This document shows positions 1 to 7,913 of a stretch of 17,977 bases of DNA, piece by piece. The stretch spans positions 1 through 17,977 of the forward strand of contig JBAXFM010000085.1 of NCBI GenBank assembly GCA_037139855.1, written 5' to 3'. The position numbers were made by a program, and so were the translations under genes. Every line of letters starts with the position of its first letter. Position 1 is the first letter of the stretch. The notes beneath the pieces are model-generated. The model made no database searches. It saw only the letters and a program-made list of their open reading frames with translations, and was not told the origin of the DNA. Source of the DNA: CAIVAT01 sp037139855. GTDB taxonomy: Bacteria > Bacteroidota > Bacteroidia > Bacteroidales > FEN-979.

Positions 1-2
1 AT

Positions 3-797
3 ATGAGAAAGCTTCTTACGCAAGTTACCAACCCTGCCATGATTTATCTGTTAATTGCAGTGTTGATGGCTTCCTGCGTACCACAGAAAAAAATAAAATA
101 TCTTCAAAAAATGCAGGCAAAGGATACAACATCCATCCTGCTGAACAAGCGCAACATTGATTACAAGATACAGATTAAAGATTATCTGTATATCCGTGTA
201 TTTGCCCTCGACGAAAAAGCGTATCTTTTTTTTAACCGGCAATCAGGAAGTAATTCCTACAACGATTTTGCCAACGATGCTTCAATATACCTGAACGGCT
301 ACAGCGTAGATTCCGAAGGGTATATGGATTTTCCAATCATCGGGAAGATATTTGTGCAGGGCCTTAACGTTGACCAGGTCAAGGTGATCCTGGAGAAAAT
401 GATCGGTGAATACCTGAAAGAGGTCACCGTGGTGGTGAAAATGGTCAATTTCAGGGTAACGATGCTCGGGGAGGTGAGTAAACCCGGCGAATTCACCATC
501 TATAAAGACGACCTGAACCTGTTTGAAGCGCTTGCACTGGCAGGCGACCTTACCGAATTTGCCAATCGTACCAAAGTTGCACTCATCCGCCAGGTGGTGG
601 GAGGATCACAGGTTCATTACATCGACCTGACCAGCGATCAGATCCTCAAATCTAAATTTTATTACCTGCAACCCAATGACATTGTCTATGTTGCACCACT
701 TGGTTACAAGCGCTGGGGCCTGGGATCTGTTTTCCCATGGGCGATGGTATTCTCTTCCATTTCAATGGCGCTATTGTTGATTAATTACTTTAAATAA
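3..797 (+). CDS. Wza-like polysaccharide export lipoprotein
   Basis: This is an outer-membrane polysaccharide export protein of the Wza/BexD class, expected to form the channel through which capsule or exopolysaccharide leaves the cell. The N-terminus is a lipoprotein signal ending in the lipobox LMASC with Cys25 as the lipidation site. Residues about 50-145 fit the polysaccharide export (Poly_export) domain. Residues about 148-230 fit an SLBB domain, seen in VTMLGEVSKPGEF and LQPNDIVYVAPL. A hydrophobic helix at about 243-262 closes the protein, comparable to the C-terminal helix of Wza. At 264 residues it is shorter than E. coli Wza (about 380), as is common for Bacteroidota versions with one clear SLBB repeat. 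The ATG is only 2 bases into the window, so an upstream extension cannot be excluded, but the signal peptide argues for this start. The wzc-like gene follows 11 bp later, which fits co-transcription. Confidence 0.9.
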   Translation: MRKLLTQVTNPAMIYLLIAVLMASCVPQKKIKYLQKMQAKDTTSILLNKRNIDYKIQIKDYLYIRVFALDEKAYLFFNRQSGSNSYNDFANDASIYLNGYSVDSEGYMDFPIIGKIFVQGLNVDQVKVILEKMIGEYLKEVTVVVKMVNFRVTMLGEVSKPGEFTIYKDDLNLFEALALAGDLTEFANRTKVALIRQVVGGSQVHYIDLTSDQILKSKFYYLQPNDIVYVAPLGYKRWGLGSVFPWAMVFSSISMALLLINYFK

Positions 798-808
798 TAA
801 AAATTTCC

Positions 809-3283
809 GTGAACGAGAATATCCAGGGTTTCCAGCAGCAGCAACAATCTGTTGATTATAAAATCATACTTTATAAATTTTACCGTTACTGGTATTTCTT
901 TGCTGTGACCATTTTCATCGCCCTCATTGTCGCCTTTATCTTCAACAAATATACGAAGGAGGTTTTTGAGGTAAAGACAACCGTGCTTGTCAAAGACAAA
1001 TCTGAAAACAAAATAAACCCCCAGGATTTACTGGGCATGGGATTGTTCAACAACATGCAGAACCTGCAGAACGAAATCGGCATTTTGTCTTCCTATACAC
1101 TTACCTACCGCACGGTCACAAAAATCGGTTTTGAGGTTTCTTACTTTACAGAAGATAATTTTGTTTCAAAGGAGCTATACCTCGACAGCCCATTCAAAGT
1201 AATTATGGATACCACTTTCCCGCAGCCTGTGAATATGTATTTTAACATCAAACTGTTGTCAAAAGACAAATTTAGTCTGGAAACCAATAATGAAGCTATA
1301 AAATTTTTCAATTTCTCTACCCGGAAAATGGTTGAGAACCGCAAGGCCAACATAGCCTTTGATCAAACTTTTTCATTCGGAGAGGAAGTCCAGACAAAGA
1401 ATTTTAAATTTAAAGTGGTACTGAGTGATAAATTTGATGAACTCACTGATTTGAAAAGGGCCTATTCTTTTATTTTTAAAAATTATGATGCGCTTGTTTC
1501 TGATTTCAAATCATTTACCCTTGAACCTATAAACAAAGAAGCCTCCATTGTTGAAATCAAACTTAAGGGTGGCAATGTTGATAAGCTGGCCGATTTTTTA
1601 AATACCCTCACCAAGGAGTACCTGGCAAAGGGACTTGAAAAGAAAAACGTTGTAGCATCTCGTACCATATCTTTTATTGACAATGAGTTAAGAGGGATCA
1701 CTGATTCGCTGAATGCTTCTGAAAAGGCTCTGATGCTTTTCAGAACCAACAAGGAGATCATGAACCTGAATGATGAAGCCAAACAGGTTTTTGAAAAAAT
1801 GATGCAACTGCAGGATGAAAAAGCAATTCTCCTGGTGAAATCGAAATACCTTCAGAACATGAAAGAGTATATCGAGAAGAACCAGAAGTTTGATGAACTC
1901 ATTGTTCCTGCGTCCATGGGCATTGAAAACACCGTGTTGAATGATCTGACCATGCAGTTGACCACGCTGTATATGAAGCGCACGGAAACATCGCAGTTTT
2001 CCAAGTCAAAAAACCCAAGCCTTATGGCGATTGATTTGCAGATAGCAACAACCAAAAATGCTTTATATGAAAATGTAAAAAGCGCTATCAATTCCAATGA
2101 TATTGCCTTACAGGAAGTTAATGAACGGGTCTCTCTGATCAATGCACGCATCAGCAATCTTCCTGAAACACAGCGTGTTTTATTTGGTATTGAGCGGAAG
2201 TTCAAACTTACCGACGCCATTTACACCTATCTGCTGCAAAAACGTTCCGAAGCGCAAATCTCATTGGCGGCAAACCTTTCAGATAACGAAGTCGTTGATG
2301 CTGCTTCCAGTCTTGGGCTATCGCCGGTATTTCCCAAAAAAACCCTTAATTACGTCATCGCTTTAATTCTCGGGATTCTGGTTCCCATCATATATATTCT
2401 TGGCAAAGACTATTTCAATGACAAAGTGATGGAACGGGAGGATGTTGAGAGGCTCACAAAACTTCCCATTGTCGGTCACGTCATTCACAGCGATAAAACA
2501 AGCACCGTGGTTGTGATTGATTCGCCGAAATCGACCATTGCCGAATCATTCCGGTCTGTAAGAACCAACATCAACTATCTGCTCAAAGGACAAGAGAAAC
2601 AAACGATCCTGGTTACCGCCGACATGGTTAATGCAGGCAAAACCTATATTTCCATCAACCTGGCTTCAATTTTTGCCCTGTATGGGAAAAAAACGCTTTT
2701 AATGGGATTTGACTTACGTAAGCCAAAAATTTTCCAGGACTTCGGGCTGACGAATGCCGATGGCATAAGTTCATTCATGATCAACAAAAGCAAACTGGAG
2801 GATATCATTCAGCCATCAGGAATTCCCAATCTCGACATCATCATGGCCGGACCGATTCCCCCTAATCCGGCTGAATTAATTGCTTCTGATAAATGTTCAG
2901 AAATGTTCGCACGCCTCAAAGAAATATACGACTATATCATCATCGATACCCCACCGGTAGGTTTAGTCACAGATGCATTTCTCCTGATGAAACATGCTGA
3001 CGCCAACCTGTTCCTGGTTCGTCAGGGATTTACCCATAAAAAAATATTCGGGTCAATTATCCACGACATGGAAAACAGGAATATTAAAAACCTGGCCATT
3101 CTGATCAACGACGTAAAACTTACAGGCAGTTCTTACGGTTACGGATATGGCTACGGGTATGGCTACGGATATGGCTACGGATCAGGTTACGGATATGGGT
3201 ATGGTTACGGATATTACTCAGATGATAAAGAATCCTCAAACAAAAACAAGTCATTGCTTCAGCGGATATTTGGCAAATCATAA
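809..3283 (+). CDS. Wzc-like polysaccharide co-polymerase with BY-kinase domain
   Basis: This is an inner-membrane polysaccharide co-polymerase fused to a bacterial tyrosine kinase, which controls chain length and export together with the Wza-like protein upstream. The 824 residues begin at a GTG; there is no nearby ATG, and the first membrane helix (about 26-46) requires this start. A Wzz-type periplasmic region with long helices follows. The second membrane helix is at about 512-532, and the cytosolic kinase starts with AESFRSVRTNINYLL. The Walker A motif is DMVNAGKT (K611, T612), Walker A' is LLMGFDLRKP (G633, D635) and Walker B is YIIIDTPP (D713). The C-terminal tail (776-803) alternates Tyr and Gly and holds 14 tyrosines, the expected autophosphorylation cluster. 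Walker A lacks the usual PGEGK form, and the first Asp of A' is Gly. No cognate phosphatase is in the window. cysD begins 14 bp downstream. Confidence 0.92.
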   Translation: MNENIQGFQQQQQSVDYKIILYKFYRYWYFFAVTIFIALIVAFIFNKYTKEVFEVKTTVLVKDKSENKINPQDLLGMGLFNNMQNLQNEIGILSSYTLTYRTVTKIGFEVSYFTEDNFVSKELYLDSPFKVIMDTTFPQPVNMYFNIKLLSKDKFSLETNNEAIKFFNFSTRKMVENRKANIAFDQTFSFGEEVQTKNFKFKVVLSDKFDELTDLKRAYSFIFKNYDALVSDFKSFTLEPINKEASIVEIKLKGGNVDKLADFLNTLTKEYLAKGLEKKNVVASRTISFIDNELRGITDSLNASEKALMLFRTNKEIMNLNDEAKQVFEKMMQLQDEKAILLVKSKYLQNMKEYIEKNQKFDELIVPASMGIENTVLNDLTMQLTTLYMKRTETSQFSKSKNPSLMAIDLQIATTKNALYENVKSAINSNDIALQEVNERVSLINARISNLPETQRVLFGIERKFKLTDAIYTYLLQKRSEAQISLAANLSDNEVVDAASSLGLSPVFPKKTLNYVIALILGILVPIIYILGKDYFNDKVMEREDVERLTKLPIVGHVIHSDKTSTVVVIDSPKSTIAESFRSVRTNINYLLKGQEKQTILVTADMVNAGKTYISINLASIFALYGKKTLLMGFDLRKPKIFQDFGLTNADGISSFMINKSKLEDIIQPSGIPNLDIIMAGPIPPNPAELIASDKCSEMFARLKEIYDYIIIDTPPVGLVTDAFLLMKHADANLFLVRQGFTHKKIFGSIIHDMENRNIKNLAILINDVKLTGSSYGYGYGYGYGYGYGYGSGYGYGYGYGYYSDDKESSNKNKSLLQRIFGKS
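3134..3217 (+). repeat. Tyr-Gly coding microsatellite in the wzc tail
   Basis: These 28 codons alternate Tyr and Gly almost perfectly (one Ser in place of a Tyr, and a final Tyr-Tyr). At DNA level the first part is a near-perfect 12-bp tandem repeat, TACGGATATGGC, with third-position variation. It encodes the tyrosine cluster at the C-terminus of the Wzc-like kinase. Such a repeat could gain or lose units by slippage in multiples of six bases without breaking the frame. Confidence 0.9.
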
Positions 3284-3297
3284 GAGAGACAAGCGCA

Positions 3298-4203
3298 ATG
3301 GGTAATTATCAATTGACTCACCTGAAAGAGCTGGAGGCTGAAGCAATCTATGTGTTGCGTGAAGTGGCTGCCCAGTTTGAACGTCCTGTTCTTCTCTTTT
3401 CCGGTGGAAAAGATTCCATTGTGCTGGTACATCTTTCCCGCAAGGCCTTTTACCCGGCAAATATTCCTTTTCCATTATTGCACATTGATACCGGCCATAA
3501 TTTTACTGAAACCCTTGAATTCAGGGATCGCCTGGCCCAAAAGGTAAATGCGAGGCTGCTCGTGGGTTCGGTGCAGGAGTCAATTGATAAGGGAAGGGCT
3601 GTTGAAGAAAAAGGAATCAATGCCAGCCGGAATGTACTGCAAACAGTAACTTTACTCGACACCATTGAAGCACACAAATTCGATGCAGCCATCGGAGGCG
3701 CCAGGCGTGATGAAGAAAAGGCCCGGGCGAAAGAACGATTCTTTTCCCATCGTGATGAATTCGGGCAGTGGGACCCGAAAAACCAGCGGCCCGAATTATG
3801 GTATATGTTCAACGGGAAAAAAAGGCTTGGGGAGCATTTCAGGGTTTTTCCGATCAGCAACTGGACTGAAATGGATGTGTGGCAATATATTCTGGCAGAA
3901 AATATTGACCTGCCCAGCATCTATTTTACCCATGAACGTGATGTGTTTTACCGTGATGGCGTTTGGCTGGCAGCCGCCACTTTCATGGAGATGAAACCTT
4001 CTGAAAAGGTTGAATACCGGAGAGTTCGCTGCCGCACTGTGGGCGATATCTCCTGCACAGGGTTGACTTTATCATCAGCCGACACCGTTGAAGATATTAT
4101 CCAGGAAATTGCAGCCACCCGTGTTACCGAACGCGGTGGACGATACGACGACAAACGGTCTGAAGCAGCCATGGAAGACCGGAAAAAAGAGGGGTATTTT
4201 TAA
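3298..4203 (+). CDS. cysD: Sulfate adenylyltransferase subunit 2 (ATP sulfurylase small subunit)
   Basis: CysD forms adenosine 5'-phosphosulfate (APS) from ATP and sulfate, driven by GTP hydrolysis in its partner CysN. It belongs to the PAPS reductase/ATP pyrophosphatase superfamily. The PP-loop SGGKDS is at residues 35-40, followed by LLHIDTGHNF and the characteristic block GGARRDEEKARAKERFFS. RVFPISNWTEMDVWQYI and the C-terminal SCTGLTLSSADT and RYDDKRSEAAME blocks are also typical. Its 301 residues match E. coli CysD (302). The stop codon shares one base with the cysN start (TAATG), as expected for two subunits of one complex. It lies 14 bp after the wzc-like gene, an unusual place for assimilatory sulfate genes. 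No cysC, cysH or cysQ is visible here. Confidence 0.97.
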   Translation: MGNYQLTHLKELEAEAIYVLREVAAQFERPVLLFSGGKDSIVLVHLSRKAFYPANIPFPLLHIDTGHNFTETLEFRDRLAQKVNARLLVGSVQESIDKGRAVEEKGINASRNVLQTVTLLDTIEAHKFDAAIGGARRDEEKARAKERFFSHRDEFGQWDPKNQRPELWYMFNGKKRLGEHFRVFPISNWTEMDVWQYILAENIDLPSIYFTHERDVFYRDGVWLAAATFMEMKPSEKVEYRRVRCRTVGDISCTGLTLSSADTVEDIIQEIAATRVTERGGRYDDKRSEAAMEDRKKEGYF

Positions 4204-5483
4204 TGGAACGGACTTTTTCTTCAAAAGCCTATCTTGGCATGGAACTGCTGCGGTTTACCACTGCGGGCAGTGTTGACGATGGGAAAAGTACGCTGATAGG
4301 GCGGCTCTTATACGATAGCAAATCTATTTTTGAGGACCAGCTTGATGCTGTGCGTCGGGCCAGTGTTCAAAAAGGCAGTGAACATCTCAATCTGGCGCTG
4401 TTTACCGATGGCCTTCGTGCCGAACGGGAACAGGGAATCACCATCGATGTGGCTTACCGGTATTTTGCCACGCCACAGCGTAAATTTATTATTGCCGATA
4501 CACCCGGGCACATTCAATATACCCGGAATATGGTTACCGGCGCGTCTACCGCCAATGCCGCTATTGTGCTTATTGATGCAAGAAATGGTGTAATCGAACA
4601 AACACACCGGCACGCATTTATTGCCTCCCTCCTTGGAATACCCCATATCATTGTTTGTATTAATAAAATGGACCTGATGGATTTCAGGGAAGAGATTTAT
4701 ACTTCGATCAAAAATGATTTTCAGGCTTTTGCATCACAGATTTTTCCCGGACAGGACATGCGCTTTATCCCGATCAGCGCGCTCAAAGGTGACAACGTAG
4801 TAAAACCTTCCGAAAACATGCCCTGGTACGCTGACGGAACCCTGTTGCACCACCTTGAAACCATTCCCATCAGCCAGGACCATGACCTTAAACATCCACG
4901 GTTTCCGGTGCAGTACGTTATCCGGCCCGAATCGGATGAATTCCACGATTACAGGGGTTACGCAGGAAGGGTAGCCGGTGGCTTTTTTCATCCTGGCGAT
5001 AAAATTGTTGTCCTCCCATCCGGAATCGAAAGTGAGATCACCTCGATTGATACGCTGTCGGGCCCGCTTTCAGAAGCACACCCGCCGATGTCGGTAACCC
5101 TTACCCTGAAAGATGATGTTGATTTAAGCAGGGGCGACATGATTGCCGGGGCCGGAGATGTTCCCCGCGAAAGCTGCGAAATATCTGCCATGATTTGCTG
5201 GATGAATCAGAAACCCTTGCAAATAAATGGGAAATATGCCATCAAACATACAACCAAAGATGCACGGTGTATTATTCAGGAGGTCGACTATGTTCTGAAT
5301 ATCAGCACCCTGGAAAAAGTCGCTGAAAATAAAACCGTCAGAATGAATGACATTGCCCTCATCCGGCTGCGTACCACCAAACCTTTGTTCTTCGACCCTT
5401 ACACGACAAACCGCATCACTGGCAGCCTGATCCTCATTGATGAAGCTACCAATGAAACGGTTGCTGCCGGTATGATCGTTTGA
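4203..5483 (+). CDS. cysN: Sulfate adenylyltransferase subunit 1 (GTPase subunit)
   Basis: CysN is the EF-Tu-like GTPase subunit of heterodimeric ATP sulfurylase; GTP hydrolysis drives APS synthesis by CysD. The GTPase motifs are complete: P-loop GSVDDGKST (22-30), switch region EREQGITID (74-82), DTPGH (99-103), NKMD (154-157) and SALKG (192-196). Two beta-barrel domains of the elongation-factor type follow, including FPVQYVIRP and YAGRVAGG. The protein has 426 residues, against about 475 in E. coli, and ends after the second barrel with no APS kinase (CysC) fusion. If PAPS is needed, the kinase must therefore be encoded elsewhere. The one-base overlap with cysD indicates translational coupling. 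Confidence 0.96.
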   Translation: MERTFSSKAYLGMELLRFTTAGSVDDGKSTLIGRLLYDSKSIFEDQLDAVRRASVQKGSEHLNLALFTDGLRAEREQGITIDVAYRYFATPQRKFIIADTPGHIQYTRNMVTGASTANAAIVLIDARNGVIEQTHRHAFIASLLGIPHIIVCINKMDLMDFREEIYTSIKNDFQAFASQIFPGQDMRFIPISALKGDNVVKPSENMPWYADGTLLHHLETIPISQDHDLKHPRFPVQYVIRPESDEFHDYRGYAGRVAGGFFHPGDKIVVLPSGIESEITSIDTLSGPLSEAHPPMSVTLTLKDDVDLSRGDMIAGAGDVPRESCEISAMICWMNQKPLQINGKYAIKHTTKDARCIIQEVDYVLNISTLEKVAENKTVRMNDIALIRLRTTKPLFFDPYTTNRITGSLILIDEATNETVAAGMIV

Positions 5484-5550
5484 AAACCGGATTGCTGCTT
5501 TACAAACCTCTTTTCTACCCGGTTACTGCAATAAAACCTTAAAAAATCAG

Positions 5551-5558
5551 TTACTTTG
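5551..5558 (+). promoter_or_regulatory. Possible -7 element for porZ-recO
   Basis: TTACTTTG differs at one position from the Bacteroidota -7 consensus TAnnTTTG. It lies 36 bp before the ATG at 5595, in the 111-bp gap after cysN. No clear -33 TTTG was found at the right distance. The reading is tentative. Confidence 0.35.
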
Positions 5559-5594
5559 AATATTCCCATTCTTCATTTCATAAAACCGGTATTC

Positions 5595-7913
5595 ATGAAA
5601 CTCTTTCAATACCTTCTCACTTGCCTTTTATTATTTACAGGATCAACAACGATTTTTTCGCAGCAGGTGCCCATTGGTCATTGGCGCGATGAACTTCCTT
5701 ATACACTTGTCAATTCCCTCACCGATGCAGGTACCAGAATTTATGCCTCCACTCCCTATGCTGTATTTTACTTTGACAAAGATGACAACAGCGTTGTAAG
5801 AATTACCAAAATTTCGGGGTTATCCGACATCGGTATCAGCAGCATCAATTACAGCAAAGAGTACCAAACCCTTGTGATTGCTTATAGCAATGCCAACATC
5901 GACCTGATCAAGAACAATACCATCATCAACATCTCAGATATTAAACGCAAACCCATTCTTGGGAATAAAACGATCAACGATATATTCTTTATCGGTAAAG
6001 ATGCATACCTGTCGTGTGGATTTGGCATCGTTGTGCTTGACATCAGCAAGGAGGAAATCCGCGACACCTATTACATCGGGAAAGACGGAAGCCAGCTTAA
6101 TGTGCTTGCCATGACGAAAAATCAGCAGGACACCCTGTTTGCCGCTACAGAAAAAGGAATTTACAAAGCCTGGGTTAGTGACCCCAACCTGGCCAATTTT
6201 GCATCATGGCACAAAGATCCCCGGATAGATTCAACTGCGACCTATAATACCATTACCTTCTTTTCAGGGAAGGTCTTTGTCAATAAAAAAGTATCATCGG
6301 TTCCAACCGATACAATCTATTCTTATGGCAACGGAGCATGGGAAAAGTGGCAACGCGAAGAATACAGTCCGGTGATGCATCTCTGGTCGAATGACAAATA
6401 CCTGTGTGTTGCCTACAACTATTTTGTAAAAACCTTCAACACCTCTTTTGATCTTTTTACCACGGTCCCCGGCTCTTCATACCCGCAGGTGGCCATTGCC
6501 GACAGAGATGGGTTTTTTTGGGTGGGTGATACCTATTCCGGATTGTTGAGCTACGATCCGTCAACCTATACGATAAACCCTGTGAAACTCAGTGGTCCGT
6601 TAACTGCATTGGCCTTTAGCATGTCAAGCAATGGGAACAACCTGTATATCGCGCCCGGTGGAAGAGATGCCTCCTTCATTCCCATTTACACCGCACCACA
6701 GATTTATCATTTCAACAACACCGACTGGAAAAATCTTTCGGGATACACCAACCCATTATTGTCGCAAACCCATGACATTGTTACCATTGCCATTGATCCG
6801 AACGACCCGAAACATGTTTTTGCCGGAACATATGGAACAGGATTACTGGAATTATACAACGATTCAGCCATCAGACGGTTTACATACGGCAACAGCACAC
6901 TCCGCAATCATTCTGCCTCCGATACCGCTGATATCCGTGTAGGAGGCGCTACATTTGACTCAAAGGGCTATCTTTGGGTGGTTACCTCGCACAACAACAA
7001 CTGCCTCTCGATGAAAAAGGGAGATACGTGGACCGGATTCAACATACCAATTGTAAATGAAAACGATCTGGGACAGATTCTCGTAGATAAGCATGGCCAG
7101 AAATGGATCCAGATGCGCTATGGAAATATGAATCCCAATTCGATTATGGTGTTTGACGATAACAACACCACTGATCCCAATGATGACCAGTCAAGACTGT
7201 TAAATTCTACCGTGGGCAATGGCAATATCCCCGGTACTACCGTGTTGACGATGGCAGAAGATCTAAAAGGAGAGATATGGATTGGAACCGAAAAAGGGGT
7301 TGCCGTATTTTACTCCCCCGAAAATGTTTTCAGCGGATATAATTTCGATGCCCAGCGGATTCTGGTTACACAAGGTCTTAACGTACAATACCTGCTTGAA
7401 AGTGAAACCGTCACCTCCATCGCTGTAGATGGTGCCAATCAAAAATGGATCGGTACCGACCGTGGCGGGGTATTCCTGTTTTCGGAAGACGGGACAAAAC
7501 AGATTTATCATTTTACCGCAGAAAACAGTCCATTGTTCTCCGACCGCATTACCTGCATTGCGCTGAATAAGGACGGGGATGTTTTCTTCGCCACCGACAA
7601 GGGAGTTGTCTCTTTTCGTGCTTCAGCAACACCCGGCGGCGACACCAATGAGGATGTATATGCATTCCCAAACCCCGTCAAAGAAGATTTCGAAGGTTAC
7701 ATCGCCGTGAAAGGACTGGTTAGCAATGCCCAGGTCAGAATAACCGATATCAACGGAACCGTTGTTTATTCAACACGGGCCGAAGGTGGACAGGCTGTAT
7801 GGGATGGAAAGAATTTCGACGGGAAAAAAGCCCGCTGTGGTGTTTATCTTGTGTATGCTTCCAACGACACCGGATCGGAAAAGGTTGTTACCAAGATTCT
7901 CATCATCAACTGA
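5595..7913 (+). CDS. porZ: PorZ-like T9SS surface attachment protein (two propellers plus CTD)
   Basis: PorZ is a surface component of the type IX secretion attachment complex; in Porphyromonas gingivalis it delivers anionic LPS to the PorU sortase so that cargo proteins can be anchored. The start is taken at the ATG at 5595, giving a clean signal peptide (MKLFQYLLTCLLLF, cleavage near FSQ) and 772 residues, close to the P. gingivalis protein (about 776). The same frame is open from a TTG at 5556, but that would bury the signal peptide. After the signal comes the family hallmark IGHWRDELPYTLVNSLTDAG, a first propeller, and a second propeller with two-component-regulator-type blades (GEIWIGTEKGVAVF, QKWIGTDRGGVFLF). 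A T9SS-type C-terminal domain covers about 687-772 (FPNPV, ITDINGTVVY, GVYLVYAS). It overlaps recO by one base. A generic propeller protein of unknown role is the alternative, but length, architecture and the recO neighbour favour PorZ. Confidence 0.85.
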   Translation: MKLFQYLLTCLLLFTGSTTIFSQQVPIGHWRDELPYTLVNSLTDAGTRIYASTPYAVFYFDKDDNSVVRITKISGLSDIGISSINYSKEYQTLVIAYSNANIDLIKNNTIINISDIKRKPILGNKTINDIFFIGKDAYLSCGFGIVVLDISKEEIRDTYYIGKDGSQLNVLAMTKNQQDTLFAATEKGIYKAWVSDPNLANFASWHKDPRIDSTATYNTITFFSGKVFVNKKVSSVPTDTIYSYGNGAWEKWQREEYSPVMHLWSNDKYLCVAYNYFVKTFNTSFDLFTTVPGSSYPQVAIADRDGFFWVGDTYSGLLSYDPSTYTINPVKLSGPLTALAFSMSSNGNNLYIAPGGRDASFIPIYTAPQIYHFNNTDWKNLSGYTNPLLSQTHDIVTIAIDPNDPKHVFAGTYGTGLLELYNDSAIRRFTYGNSTLRNHSASDTADIRVGGATFDSKGYLWVVTSHNNNCLSMKKGDTWTGFNIPIVNENDLGQILVDKHGQKWIQMRYGNMNPNSIMVFDDNNTTDPNDDQSRLLNSTVGNGNIPGTTVLTMAEDLKGEIWIGTEKGVAVFYSPENVFSGYNFDAQRILVTQGLNVQYLLESETVTSIAVDGANQKWIGTDRGGVFLFSEDGTKQIYHFTAENSPLFSDRITCIALNKDGDVFFATDKGVVSFRASATPGGDTNEDVYAFPNPVKEDFEGYIAVKGLVSNAQVRITDINGTVVYSTRAEGGQAVWDGKNFDGKKARCGVYLVYASNDTGSEKVVTKILIIN

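Noticed and set aside
5485..5524. AACCGG/CCGGTT inverted repeat after cysN as a terminator
   Set aside because: The loop is 28 bases and no T-run follows.
5556..5594. TTG start for the PorZ-like protein
   Set aside because: It overlaps a likely -7 box and would add 13 residues before a normal signal peptide; the ATG at 5595 gives the expected N-terminus.
7799..7912. Upstream extension of recO
   Set aside because: It overlaps porZ coding sequence in another frame and precedes the conserved RecO start; the ATG at 7913 overlaps the porZ stop as in a coupled pair.
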